A stretch of DNA of 64,000 nucleotides from Flammeovirgaceae bacterium UBA2366 (GTDB lineage: Bacteria > Bacteroidota > Bacteroidia > Cytophagales > Cyclobacteriaceae), in assembly GCA_002344065.1 (NCBI GenBank), contig DDTK01000010.1:186001-250000 (forward strand), in the 5' to 3' direction. The notes under the pieces are model-generated. The model searched no databases. It was not told where the DNA came from and saw only the letters and a list, made by a program, of their open reading frames with translations. The position numbers and the translations under genes are program-made. This document shows positions 1 through 9,037 of this stretch, one piece after another (the first letter of the stretch is position 1; every line of letters starts with the position of its first letter).

Positions 1-1020
1 ATATTTTTCCCACTTTTCCAACACCGCAGTGAAGTCATCAGGTAATTCTGAGTTGAATTGCATAAAGGTTTTGGTTTTTGGATGAATGAATCCCAGGGTT
101 TTTGCATGCAGTGCCTGTCGGGGAATTAGCTTAAAACAATTGTCAACAAACTGCCGATACTTGGTGAACACCGTGCCTTTCATAATCTGATCACCGCCAT
201 ACATGGCATCGTTGAATAATGGATGCCCAAGGTACTTCATGTGCGCGCGTATCTGGTGGGTGCGGCCAGTCTCCAGTTTGCATTCAATTAATGAAACATA
301 GCGAAGATCTTTCAACAACCTGTAATGTGTAATGGCATGTCTTCCCATGTTTCCTTCCGGGAAGGCAACCGTAACACGTCTGTCTTTCAGGCTCCGGCCA
401 ACATGAACATTGATTGTGCCCTCCGGAGGATCAGGAATACCCCATACCAAAGCATAATAGGTCCGCTCAATCGAGTGATCGAAGAACTGTTTCGCAAGCG
501 AGGTCATAGCGTACTCAGTTTTGGCAATAACCAACAGCCCTGATGTATCTTTATCAATACGGTGTACAAGTCCGGGTTTACCTTCGTTGCCTGCTAACTG
601 TGGCAGGTTTTGAAAATGGTAGGCCAGCGCGTTTACAAGTGTACCGCTCCAGTTTTGATAGGCGGGATGCACCACCATGCCTGCCGGTTTATTGATGACC
701 AGTAACGCATCGTCTTCATACACAATATTGAGTGGAATGTTCTCCGGAACAACATCGGTGTCGCGTGGCGGCTCAGGAAAAGAAATTACAATCACATCGT
801 TTGGATGGACCTTGTAATTTGATTTTACAGGTTTGTCATTGACAAGTACAAATCCATCGTCAATCCCTTTTTGAATTTTTGATCGCGACACATTGGCGAG
901 CCTGTCATTAAGAAATTTATCTATCCGGAGCAGGCTTTGCCCTGGGTCAGCCACAATACGGTGGTGTTCGAATAGCAACTCTTCCTCAGCATCATCGGGT
1001 AATACAAGTTCTTCAGCCAT
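1..1020 (-). CDS. rluD: RluD-family 23S rRNA pseudouridine synthase (3' end cut by window edge)
   Basis: The minus-strand frame opens at ATG 1020-1018 and runs off the left edge after 340 codons without a stop. An S4-type RNA-binding region lies at about residues 25-75 (LLRIDKFLNDRL, SRSKIQKGI). The catalytic-domain motif HRIDKDTSGLLV follows, with the presumed catalytic Asp at residue 156. A later RTHQIRAHMKYLGHPL segment is typical of RluA/RluC/RluD enzymes. These isomerise uridines in large-subunit rRNA. RluD is favoured because of the S4 domain and Bacteroidota convention, but the RluA/C/D subtype is inferred. Family length is about 340-350 residues, so only a few codons are probably missing. 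Confidence 0.9.
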   Translation of the reverse strand, partial: MAEELVLPDDAEEELLFEHHRIVADPGQSLLRIDKFLNDRLANVSRSKIQKGIDDGFVLVNDKPVKSNYKVHPNDVIVISFPEPPRDTDVVPENIPLNIVYEDDALLVINKPAGMVVHPAYQNWSGTLVNALAYHFQNLPQLAGNEGKPGLVHRIDKDTSGLLVIAKTEYAMTSLAKQFFDHSIERTYYALVWGIPDPPEGTINVHVGRSLKDRRVTVAFPEGNMGRHAITHYRLLKDLRYVSLIECKLETGRTHQIRAHMKYLGHPLFNDAMYGGDQIMKGTVFTKYRQFVDNCFKLIPRQALHAKTLGFIHPKTKTFMQFNSELPDDFTAVLEKWEKY

Positions 1021-1090
1021 TGTGTAAAAGTAGACAAAGATAAATTGATTAAACGATGATCCGTAAACACTCATAATTGCATTTAAAGTC

Positions 1091-1176
1091 ATCGCGGGCA
1101 TTGACCCGCGATCCTAAACTATGAATGAGATGTCGGCCTGCCTGCCGGTAGGCAGGCTCACAGGCCGGCATGACAT
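1091..1176. repeat. REP-like double palindromic element
   Basis: Two GC-rich hairpins sit in an otherwise AT-rich gap. The first has perfect 8-bp arms ATCGCGGG (1091-1098) and CCCGCGAT (1105-1112) around a 6-nt loop. The second has a 7-bp inner stem (1140-1146 with 1151-1157, loop GGTA), enclosed by an imperfect outer stem running from ATGTC..GGCCTG to CAGGCC..GACAT (about 1130-1176). The layout resembles dispersed extragenic palindromes. I found no second copy in this window, so the repeat nature is inferred from form alone. Confidence 0.55.
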
Positions 1177-1271
1177 TAAGTTATGTTTGGGATCATCAGA
1201 ATTGATTATGAGATTGTAAACTTTTCTGCTAATGGTTTTCAATTTGATTTGATACTGGTTTCTTTGTCGCC

Positions 1272-2168
1272 ATGATGGTTCGGTTGGTTTGGTTTTTATA
1301 TTTCTTCGTTCTGGTTTCGTGTGGACGATTATCAGAAGCACAGAAAGATATTTTCGAGCAGGGTGTACTTGCTGGTGTGCTGGATTCAAAAAAAATTGAT
1401 GAAGCCTCTGGTATGGCGGCCAGCCATACCAATCCGGGTATGTTATGGACACACAACGACAGCGGTGATAAGGCAAGAATATTTTTACTTGATTCGTTGG
1501 GCAGGCATCGGGCAACTGTATGGTTAAAAGGAACTGTAAACCGCGATTGGGAAGATATTGCTGTGGGACCCGGCCCCGAAAGGGATAAGACTTATGTTTA
1601 CGTAGGGGATGTTGGCGATAATCTGGCCAAGTATGAATACAAATTTATTTACAGGTTTCTGGAGCCTGTTATTCCAACGAAAGACACAACCGTTGAGCTT
1701 GAGCAGGTAGATTCTATAAAGTTTAAGTTGCCGGATGGTACTCGCGATTGTGAAGCATTGATGATCGATCCGGCAACTAAAGATCTTTATATTTTTTCAA
1801 AGCGTGAGGCTGCTGTAAACCTGTACCGGTTGCCTTATCCTCAGTCAACTACCGAAAGTATGATAGCGGAGAAAGTTTTGGAGTCGCTACCGTTTACATT
1901 GATTGTGGCAGCCGACTGGTCAGCCGATGGAAAGGAAATACTAATCAAAGACTATGAACAGGTATACTATTGGCGAAGGAGTAATAATGAGCCGATTGCT
2001 GAGCTTTTAAAAACACAGCCCATTTTGTTGCCGTACCACCAGGAGCCTCAGGGCGAAAGCATTGCTTTTGACTATTACGGTAAAGGATACTATACCCTTA
2101 GCGAAGAGGCCCAAGGAGTCAAGCCGACCTTAATGTTTTATAAAAGGTTAGTGAATAAAATAAATTGA
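1272..2168 (+). CDS. Secreted lipoprotein, probable beta-propeller fold, function unknown
   Basis: The protein has 298 residues with an N-terminal hydrophobic segment and lipobox LVSC near residue 17, so it is probably a lipoprotein. The next part (EASGMAAS, WTHNDSGD, WEDIAVG, VYVGDVGDN) looks like repeated propeller blades, as in SMP-30 or phytase-like esterase families. The later WSADGKEILI segment is also blade-like. I cannot name a substrate. ATG 1272 and ATG 1275 are adjacent alternative starts. It lies upstream of the TonB receptor on the same strand, but a 205-bp gap argues against a tight operon. Confidence 0.65.
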   Translation: MMVRLVWFLYFFVLVSCGRLSEAQKDIFEQGVLAGVLDSKKIDEASGMAASHTNPGMLWTHNDSGDKARIFLLDSLGRHRATVWLKGTVNRDWEDIAVGPGPERDKTYVYVGDVGDNLAKYEYKFIYRFLEPVIPTKDTTVELEQVDSIKFKLPDGTRDCEALMIDPATKDLYIFSKREAAVNLYRLPYPQSTTESMIAEKVLESLPFTLIVAADWSADGKEILIKDYEQVYYWRRSNNEPIAELLKTQPILLPYHQEPQGESIAFDYYGKGYYTLSEEAQGVKPTLMFYKRLVNKIN

Positions 2169-2373
2169 GAAGAAAAATATATGTGTATTCTTAAAGATAG
2201 TGTACAGGAAACACAAAGGGCTGTCATATTTTTTCGATAGCGGCAATTAATTCTTCTTTGCCTTTGGGTGTTTATTTATTCTTAACATTTCTTTCCAAAG
2301 TAATTTCAAGGGTAACCTTATGCTAATACTAAAATAACAGTGCCCTGTTATGTTCGCAGCTACTCTTAAGCCT

Positions 2374-5058
2374 ATGCGAAACTCACTACTCATTTTTATC
2401 TTCCTTATTGTATCATTGAAAGCCTGGTCGCAGGCAGGCACTATTAAAGGAAAGGTTACAGATACCTTAACCGGTGAGCGATTGCCCGGTGCTACAGTTA
2501 AAGTGGCAAACTCAACGACAGGCGCTGTAACCGATTTGCAAGGGGAGTTCTTCTTGCGTGTTAAGACAGGAACTGTTGTTCTGGAGGTTAGTTATATTGG
2601 ATATAAATCAAGTGAGCTGACAGTTGATGTAACAGTCAACATGGTATCTGTTGTAGAAATATCACTCACCAGCGGCATAACAGAATTGCAGGACGTTGTT
2701 ATCACCGGGGTACTACAAGGACAACAACGTGCACTTAATCAACAAAAAACTGCAGATAACATAAAGAGCATTGTAAGCGCTGATCAGATTGGCCGATTCC
2801 CGGATCCTAACGTAGCGGAGGCGTTGCAACGTGTGCCGGGTGTGAATATCGAACGCGATCAGGGTGAAGGAAGATATGTTTTGGTTCGTGGTCTTGCTCC
2901 TCAATTTACCAACATTAGTATAAATGGTGAGCAAATTCCATCACCTGAACCTGGTGTTCGGTTCGTTGCCCTCGATGCTATACCGGCTGATCAATTGGCC
3001 TCTATGGAAGTTACTAGGGCAATTACACCCGATATGGATGGGGATGCCGTAGGGGGAAATGTAAACCTGATTACCCGTACCGCGCAATCCGAGACACCAA
3101 CCATACGTGCTTCTTTGCTTGCCGGATACAATAGCATCGTAAAGCGATATAATGGACAAGGTTCATTGGAATTCAGTCAACGCTTTTTAAATAATAAGCT
3201 CGGTGTAATGCTGAACACAAGCTATTACGAAACCGACCGTGGATCAGATAATTGGGAGCGTGATGATGAAGAAATGGAACTTCGCCTCTATGAACTTGTG
3301 CGCACACGACTTGGACTTAGCAGCACAATTGACTATAAATTCAATACAAAAAATGAAATCTACTTTAGGAGTATTTATAACCGTTTTACCGATCGCGAAC
3401 TACGGTCACGTTACATTTTTGTACCCAATGTAGATGACTCACCTTTTGAAGACAATGAGATTGAGCGCCTGACAAAAGACAGGCTGGAAAAGCAGATTGT
3501 TTCCAGTTTCAATCTTGGCGGCAAGCATCTATTCAATAAAATTAATCTCGATTATGAGGTGGCTTACTCTGAAGCTATTCAGGATACACCTTTCGATATC
3601 GAATTAGGATTTGTGGGGGAGGTTGACGGTCTCAGCATCGATTTTGAAAGTGATCCGGAATATCCTGCATTCACAGTTACCAACGATGTTCCGTATACAG
3701 ACAATTCGCTGTATGAGTTTGATGAAGCTGTTTTTGGAAGCACGTATGCACTGGATATCAATAAGACAGCAAAAATAAACATCGGTATTCCGTTTAAAGC
3801 AGGGGCTAATGACGGTCTGTTGAAGTTTGGTGGCAAGGTTAGGTTCAAAGAAAAAAGTTTCAGGGTTACAGAGGACGTTTTTTCATGGGAAGGGGGAGAA
3901 ACTCCAACCTTGAATCAATTTGAAGGAGGTCCTTCCAATGGCAATTTTCTTGGGCGCTACAGTTTTAGTCCTGGTGCAGATGTTGAAAAATTTATTCCCT
4001 TTTTTAACACAAACCGCAATGCGTTTGAATTGAATGTGGAAGATAAGCTTTCTGCTGAGGCGGTTGAGTCCTACAAAGCAACCGAAGACGTTTATGCCGC
4101 CTATCTTATGGCTCGTATTCAGTTTAATAAGCTAATGCTGTTGGGAGGATTCCGGTATGAGCTCACCAAAGTAGGGTACAACTTCAATACAGTAGTATAT
4201 GATTTTGATGGCGATCTGGATGAAATTGTTTCTGAACAGGGGAAGACAGACTATAGTTTCCTACTGCCTCAATTACATGTGCGTTACGCCATTAGCTCAA
4301 ATACCAACATCCGCGCAGCGTTCACACAAAGCTATTCCCGTCCGAATTTTGAGAGCATTGTACCCAGTCAGGAAATTGACTTTAGCGGTCGCGAAGCAAC
4401 TATTGGAAACCCCGAACTTATACCTGTTGGTGCTACCAATTTTGATTTGTTAGGTGAACATTACTTTGGTACCGTTGGAGTTTTATCCGGTGGTGTGTTC
4501 TACAAGAAGCTGTCCGATTTCATTTTCAACAGAAGATTTGACGCAACACTTGATGGCATTGATTTAACAGTAAATCAATGGCAGAATGGCCAAAGCGCTG
4601 ACCTCTTTGGTTTTGAACTGGCGTATCAGCAAAATCTTACATTTTTGCCGGGAGTATTGAGTGGCCTGTCAGTTTATGCCAACTACACATACACAACTTC
4701 AAATGCCAGTATTGAAGGAAGAGGCAAAGTTCGGTTACCAGGTCAAGCCAGTAATGTTGGGAATTTTGCACTCGGGTATGAAACCAAACGCCTGAATGTG
4801 CGCTTAGCCTTGAACTTTAATGGTGAATATATTTCAGAAGTTGGTGAAGAATCCGATGAAGACTTTTTTGTTAAAAGCAGGGTTCAATTTGATGCCACGG
4901 CTACGTATACCATTAACCCCCGTATTCGTTTGTTCGCTGAATTTCTTAACCTGACAAACCAGCCGTTTGAGGTGTATCAAGGCAGGGAAGATCAATACGT
5001 TCAGCGGGAGTTCTACTCATGGTGGAGCCGGGTAGGTGTTAAAGTTGATATTAACTAA
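2374..5058 (+). CDS. TonB-dependent outer-membrane receptor with carboxypeptidase-like N-terminal domain
   Basis: About 894 residues. A signal peptide (MRNSLLIFIF to SLKAWSQ) favours ATG 2374; an in-frame ATG at 2350 would add eight residues. A carboxypeptidase-D regulatory-like domain follows (GTIKGKVTDTLTGERLPGATV). The plug domain carries FPDPNVAEALQRVPGV, GRYVLVRGL and DAVGGNVNLITR, as in TonB-dependent receptors of the Xanthomonas/Caulobacter type. A long beta-barrel ends in a C-terminal Trp/Val-rich strand. Such receptors import bulky ligands using TonB energy. The acidic lipoprotein and phytase directly downstream suggest inositol phosphate as ligand, which is inference. Confidence 0.9.
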   Translation: MRNSLLIFIFLIVSLKAWSQAGTIKGKVTDTLTGERLPGATVKVANSTTGAVTDLQGEFFLRVKTGTVVLEVSYIGYKSSELTVDVTVNMVSVVEISLTSGITELQDVVITGVLQGQQRALNQQKTADNIKSIVSADQIGRFPDPNVAEALQRVPGVNIERDQGEGRYVLVRGLAPQFTNISINGEQIPSPEPGVRFVALDAIPADQLASMEVTRAITPDMDGDAVGGNVNLITRTAQSETPTIRASLLAGYNSIVKRYNGQGSLEFSQRFLNNKLGVMLNTSYYETDRGSDNWERDDEEMELRLYELVRTRLGLSSTIDYKFNTKNEIYFRSIYNRFTDRELRSRYIFVPNVDDSPFEDNEIERLTKDRLEKQIVSSFNLGGKHLFNKINLDYEVAYSEAIQDTPFDIELGFVGEVDGLSIDFESDPEYPAFTVTNDVPYTDNSLYEFDEAVFGSTYALDINKTAKINIGIPFKAGANDGLLKFGGKVRFKEKSFRVTEDVFSWEGGETPTLNQFEGGPSNGNFLGRYSFSPGADVEKFIPFFNTNRNAFELNVEDKLSAEAVESYKATEDVYAAYLMARIQFNKLMLLGGFRYELTKVGYNFNTVVYDFDGDLDEIVSEQGKTDYSFLLPQLHVRYAISSNTNIRAAFTQSYSRPNFESIVPSQEIDFSGREATIGNPELIPVGATNFDLLGEHYFGTVGVLSGGVFYKKLSDFIFNRRFDATLDGIDLTVNQWQNGQSADLFGFELAYQQNLTFLPGVLSGLSVYANYTYTTSNASIEGRGKVRLPGQASNVGNFALGYETKRLNVRLALNFNGEYISEVGEESDEDFFVKSRVQFDATATYTINPRIRLFAEFLNLTNQPFEVYQGREDQYVQREFYSWWSRVGVKVDIN

Positions 5059-5077
5059 TCACAACAATCAATTACTT

Positions 5078-6070
5078 ATGAAGTTCATCAAGATATTAAG
5101 CAATACATTTTTGGTTGGCCTGTTCATGATGTTGGCATCCTGCGCAGACAATACCCTTGACGTTGAACCATTGGTTGAGAATTACCCTTTCCGGTTGATT
5201 TTGGACACTGATGAAGGGGGAGATTTGCCAGATGCAGAAGACTATGGATTGGAAATAAAGTTTGCGGATTTTATTGGCGATTTGCCCTCGGCAGTGGTAA
5301 CGGTTGATTATGAAATCTCAAATCTTACAGACGATATGATTGGCAATGTGTCAATTGATGAGATAGTTGCAGAGGTTGATGATGAAGAATACGAATTGGA
5401 TTTTACGGCCAGTGCGAATGGTCTTTCCGGAACCATAACATTGAATTTGCCTGATGGTTCATTGCCGGAATCATTTGAAGTGGTGTTTAAGCTGCCAGGT
5501 GAAGAGGAGGTATTTTATGCTTCCGGTAGTTTTAAATTCTCGCTCAGTAACCTTCAGGCAGCCGGAGCAAACATAATTTTGGGAACTCCTGATGAGTTTG
5601 AATATGAGATCCTGGATCATGAATTGGCAGGAAGTTGGAAAATGGAAATAACGAATGAAGACGAGCTTGATGCGTTCAAAGAAATTTTCGGACCAATAAA
5701 CGCTGATCTGGGTGCTCTTGAATTCTCTGATGTAATGGAAGGTGAATCAATTGAGGTGGAGTTTGAATTTGAGTTTGACGAAATGAAGATAGTATTGGTT
5801 TATCTGGACTTAGATGGAGAGGAGGTCGAGATTGAAATTGAAGCTGATTATGATTTTGATGATGGGGAATTGGAACTTGAGGGGAGTCATATCATTCTCG
5901 GAGATGATGGTGAGCCGGAAGATGAGCTGGATTTTATCATTGAATCTGAGTATTCAATTGAGGGCAGCATACTCACGATAACTTTCTTGAAAGTAATTGA
6001 CGAGGATAACTTCAAAGATGGAGAAGAGTTGTATGCAGGCAGTGGCGTAAGTGTGTTGGAAAAGGATTAG
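5078..6070 (+). CDS. Highly acidic surface lipoprotein, function unknown
   Basis: ATG 5078 gives 330 residues with a clean lipoprotein signal (lipobox LASC, MKFIKI n-region). An upstream in-frame start at 5036 would overlap the receptor and is unlikely. The mature protein is extremely rich in Asp and Glu, especially in the last third, where strands such as EVEFEFEFDEM and EIEIEADYDFDD alternate acidic and hydrophobic residues, suggesting a beta-sheet protein. It begins 19 bp after the receptor stop and ends 18 bp before the phytase start, so the three genes are probably one operon. It may bind cations or act as a receptor accessory; no family was recognised. Confidence 0.75.
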   Translation: MKFIKILSNTFLVGLFMMLASCADNTLDVEPLVENYPFRLILDTDEGGDLPDAEDYGLEIKFADFIGDLPSAVVTVDYEISNLTDDMIGNVSIDEIVAEVDDEEYELDFTASANGLSGTITLNLPDGSLPESFEVVFKLPGEEEVFYASGSFKFSLSNLQAAGANIILGTPDEFEYEILDHELAGSWKMEITNEDELDAFKEIFGPINADLGALEFSDVMEGESIEVEFEFEFDEMKIVLVYLDLDGEEVEIEIEADYDFDDGELELEGSHIILGDDGEPEDELDFIIESEYSIEGSILTITFLKVIDEDNFKDGEELYAGSGVSVLEKD

Positions 6071-6088
6071 CCATCGTATTTTTGGTCT

Positions 6089-7171
6089 ATGAGATTTATT
6101 GTATTCACTTGTCTGTTCGTCTCATTCTCATTACTTACAGGATGTAAGCACCAACCAAAGGAAGCTGGAGTTGAAGGCAATTCTACTGCATTGATATATC
6201 CGGCTGTTGTTACTGAAAAAGTTCCACACGACACAGATGATCCGGCCATCTGGATAAATCCAAAAGATTCTACAGACGTGTTAATTGTTGGGACGGACAA
6301 AGGGGGCGATACGAATGAAGGAGGACTTTATGTATTCAACCTTGAGGGTAAAATTGTAAATCGCTTTTGGCCTTTGAAGCGCCCAAACAACGTGGATATT
6401 GCCTATGGCTTAAAGCTAGGAAAGGACACCGTTGATATTGCGGTGTGTACGGAACGTAACACAAATACAATTAGGGTTTTTACTTTGCCGGATCTAACGC
6501 CAATTGATGCGGGGGGAATTCCTGTTTTTGAAGGAGAATCAATGCGCGATCCAATGGGTATAGCCCTGTTCACTAATCGGGAGGATAATAAAATTTATGC
6601 TATAGTCGGCCGGAAGACCGGGCCACAAGACGGTTCCTATTTATGGCAATACCTGCTTGAAGATGATGGTTCCGGAAAAGTAATCGGTTCACTGAAGAGA
6701 AAATTCGGATTTTATTCAGGCAAGAAGGAAATAGAGTCCATTGCCGTTGATAACGAACTTGGATTTGTTTACCATTCAGATGAACAACATGGAATCCATA
6801 AGTCATATGCCCACCCGGACAGCAGTAATGTTGAACTGGCATTGTTCGGTACCTCCGGTTTCACGGAGGACATTGAAGGAATTTCAATTTATAAACTGAA
6901 TAAGTCCACCGGATACATTTTGGTTTCAGATCAGCAGGCTGGCAAGTTTCGTGTCTTTCCAAGAGAAGGACAACCTGATAGGCCACATGAACATCCTGAG
7001 ATCTTTGTAGTACCCCTAGCCATTGCCGAGAGTGATGGAAGTGATGTAACCAGTCAATCATTGCCGGGGTTTCCTCATGGTTTGTTCGTAGCAATGTCCG
7101 ATGAGGGCACTTTCCAGTACTACCGTTGGGAAGAAATGGCTGGCATTACGTTGCAACTTAAAAATAAGTGA
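6089..7171 (+). CDS. Beta-propeller (3-)phytase, lipoprotein
   Basis: This 360-residue protein has lipobox LLTGC (Cys 19), so it is likely envelope-anchored. The start of the catalytic domain has the family hallmark HDTDDPAIW (Asp 50, Asp 51), followed by GTDKGG, GLYVFNLEGK and NNVDIAYG, and later DIEGISIY and LVSDQQAGKFRVF. These match the Bacillus-type calcium-dependent beta-propeller phytases, which release phosphate from inositol hexakisphosphate. Known family members are often encoded beside TonB-dependent receptor genes, as here. Family confidence is high; the true substrate is inferred. Confidence 0.88.
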   Translation: MRFIVFTCLFVSFSLLTGCKHQPKEAGVEGNSTALIYPAVVTEKVPHDTDDPAIWINPKDSTDVLIVGTDKGGDTNEGGLYVFNLEGKIVNRFWPLKRPNNVDIAYGLKLGKDTVDIAVCTERNTNTIRVFTLPDLTPIDAGGIPVFEGESMRDPMGIALFTNREDNKIYAIVGRKTGPQDGSYLWQYLLEDDGSGKVIGSLKRKFGFYSGKKEIESIAVDNELGFVYHSDEQHGIHKSYAHPDSSNVELALFGTSGFTEDIEGISIYKLNKSTGYILVSDQQAGKFRVFPREGQPDRPHEHPEIFVVPLAIAESDGSDVTSQSLPGFPHGLFVAMSDEGTFQYYRWEEMAGITLQLKNK

Positions 7172-7175
7172 GGGA

Positions 7176-7496
7176 TCACTCTAATCGTACAGCAGTGCCA
7201 CAAGCCGTCACCATCAACATGCTGCCGCCTGAACCCAGTGTTTCATAATCCAGGTCAACAGCAATCACGGCATTGGCTCCAATGCGCATAGCTTCTTGGG
7301 TCATTTCATTCAGGGCTGTGTCTTTGGCTTCCCGCAGCGTGCGTTCGTATACACCAGATCTTCCACCAACAACATCGGTTATGTTGGCAAACAAATCTTT
7401 TACGAGGTTTGCACCGATAATGGTTTCGCCCGAAACCAGTCCGTAATATTCTACAATTTTTTTCCCTTCAATGGAGTGGGTTGTGGTGATAAGCAT
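7176..7496 (-). CDS. YbjQ-family (UPF0145) heavy-metal-binding-like protein
   Basis: A 106-residue protein from ATG 7496. The longer frame starts at a TTG (7508) and is less likely, because family members begin at the MxITTT segment. Hallmarks are GKKIVEYYGLVSGE, a central RSGVYERTLREAKDTAL and GANAVIAVDLDYE. YbjQ proteins form small pentameric beta/alpha rings; no enzymatic role is established. The gene sits downstream of gdhA on the same strand and meets the phytase gene tail to tail with a 4-bp gap. Confidence 0.85.
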   Translation of the reverse strand: MLITTTHSIEGKKIVEYYGLVSGETIIGANLVKDLFANITDVVGGRSGVYERTLREAKDTALNEMTQEAMRIGANAVIAVDLDYETLGSGGSMLMVTACGTAVRLE

Positions 7497-7503
7497 AATT
7501 TTA

Positions 7504-7550
7504 TTCAATTAGTAGGAACCTCTGAGTGGGAGTGATTCCCACTAATTGAA
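7504..7550 (-). promoter_or_regulatory. 47-nt inverted repeat immediately upstream of the ybjQ-like start
   Basis: Perfect 10-bp arms TTCAATTAGT (7504-7513) and ACTAATTGAA (7541-7550). After one mismatch the stem continues with GGAA/TTCC (7515-7518 with 7536-7539). The element ends 7 nt before the ATG at 7496. Read toward ybjQ it is not followed by a T-run, so it is more like an operator or leader hairpin than a terminator for gdhA. Confidence 0.5.
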
Positions 7551-7575
7551 CGAAAGTAGAATTAATAGGTTTTGT

Positions 7576-8928
7576 TTAGATCACCCCTTGGGCTTTCATG
7601 GCGTTGGCCACTTTCAAGAAGCCTGCAATGTTGGCACCTACCATATAGTTGCCAGGCTTTCCATATTCATTGGCGGCAGCTAAGCAGGTATCATGAATGT
7701 TTTTCATAATGTCCTGAAGTTTGGTATCTACCTCTTCGCGTGTCCAGTTGGCACCCATAAAGTTTTGTGTCATCTCCAAACCGGAAGTGGCTACACCACC
7801 GGCATTAGAGGCTTTGCCGGGAGAATACATTACGCCATTGTCGATTAAGATATTGATGCCTTCGATAGTGACCGGCATGTTGGCGCCTTCGCCTACCAGT
7901 TTAATACCGTTTTTCACCAGGTTGTTGGCATCGTTGCCGTTCACTTCATTTTGAGTTGCGCAAGGGAAAGCACAATCGGCCTTGATGTTCCATAGTGGAT
8001 TATGATCGGCCTTTGGATCAATATCGTGATAGACTGCACTTTTATATTTATCCGCATATTCTTTTATACGGCCGCGCTTTTCGTTTTTCAGGGTTTTTAA
8101 AAATTCCAGCTTCTCTTTGGTAATGCCCGCCTCGTCTATAATAAATCCAGAGGAATCAGACGCGGTGATTGCTTTGCCTCCCATCTTATTAATCTTTTCA
8201 ATGGAATATTGGGCCACATTGCCAGACCCGGAAACCAAACAGGTTTTGCCCCTAATCGAATCGCCTTTGGTGTGCAGCATATTTTCAGCAAAGTAGATCA
8301 GGCCATAACCTGTTGCTTCGGTTCGGATTAAACTCCCGCCCCAGCCAATGCCTTTGCCGGTAAACACTCCGGTAAACTCGTTTTTGATTTTTTTGTAGGC
8401 ACCAAACAGGTAGCCGATTTCGCGGCCACCAACACCAATGTCTCCAGCAGGAACATCTAACCGGTGGCTGATGTGGCGCGACAGTTCACCCATAAAGGCC
8501 TGGCAGAATTTCATGATTTCATTTTCAGATTTTCCTTTCGGATCAAAGTCAGATCCGCCCTTGCCGCCACCCATGGGTATGCCGGTTAAGGCATTTTTAA
8601 AAATCTGCTCGAAAGCCAAAAACTTTAGTACGCTTGGTGTTACCGATGGGTGAAAACGAAGGCCACCTTTATACGGCCCTATGGCACTGTTCATTTGCAC
8701 GCGGTACCCACGGTTCACATGAATTTCACCCTTATCATCAAGCCAGGTTACACGGAAAGAGATCATACGTTCCGGCTCCAGCATCCGCTCCAGTATTTTT
8801 AACTTTTGAAGCTCTTTATTTTTTTCAATGGCCGGCCAGATAGAGACGATCACTTCTTCAGCGGCCTGTAAAAATTCTGGTTCGTTGGGGTTCCGTTGCT
8901 TAATAAGATCAAGGATGTCGTTCTGCAT
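7576..8928 (-). CDS. gdhA: NADP-type glutamate dehydrogenase
   Basis: 450 residues, the normal length for hexameric bacterial GdhA. The N-terminal substrate domain contains GPYKGGLRFHPSV, the lysine-bearing PMGGGKGGSDFDPKG loop and PAGDIGVGGREIGY. The Rossmann domain has GSGNVAQYSIEK. The C-terminal part has GANMPVT and NAGGVATSGLEM. The enzyme aminates 2-oxoglutarate to glutamate. NADP preference is assumed from similarity to the short hexameric subfamily. The gene is probably transcribed alone or with the ybjQ-like gene. Confidence 0.95.
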   Translation of the reverse strand: MQNDILDLIKQRNPNEPEFLQAAEEVIVSIWPAIEKNKELQKLKILERMLEPERMISFRVTWLDDKGEIHVNRGYRVQMNSAIGPYKGGLRFHPSVTPSVLKFLAFEQIFKNALTGIPMGGGKGGSDFDPKGKSENEIMKFCQAFMGELSRHISHRLDVPAGDIGVGGREIGYLFGAYKKIKNEFTGVFTGKGIGWGGSLIRTEATGYGLIYFAENMLHTKGDSIRGKTCLVSGSGNVAQYSIEKINKMGGKAITASDSSGFIIDEAGITKEKLEFLKTLKNEKRGRIKEYADKYKSAVYHDIDPKADHNPLWNIKADCAFPCATQNEVNGNDANNLVKNGIKLVGEGANMPVTIEGINILIDNGVMYSPGKASNAGGVATSGLEMTQNFMGANWTREEVDTKLQDIMKNIHDTCLAAANEYGKPGNYMVGANIAGFLKVANAMKAQGVI

Positions 8929-8944
8929 AGGGGGTATTTTTTAT

Positions 8945-8974
8945 CCAAGTTAGCAGAAGTATGAGGAATGCAAA
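8945..8974 (-). promoter_or_regulatory. Candidate Bacteroidota-type promoter of gdhA
   Basis: On the minus strand, TTTG (8974-8971) is separated by 18 bp from TAACTTGG (8952-8945), one base away from the TAnnTTTG -7 consensus. The box ends 16 bp before the gdhA ATG. Confidence 0.35.
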
Positions 8975-9037
8975 CGTTTTAACAACCGGATTTTAGTATT
9001 TGGATTGAAGGCAATTAAACTTGTGTAATTTACAGGC

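Noticed and set aside
1114..1515. 133-codon minus-strand frame across the palindrome
   Set aside because: Overlaps the REP-like element and the lipoprotein gene; composition is that of translated repeat DNA.
7167..7180. AGTGA-GGGA-TCACT hairpin between phytase and ybjQ-like stops
   Set aside because: Only 5 bp with no T-run; too weak for a terminator call.
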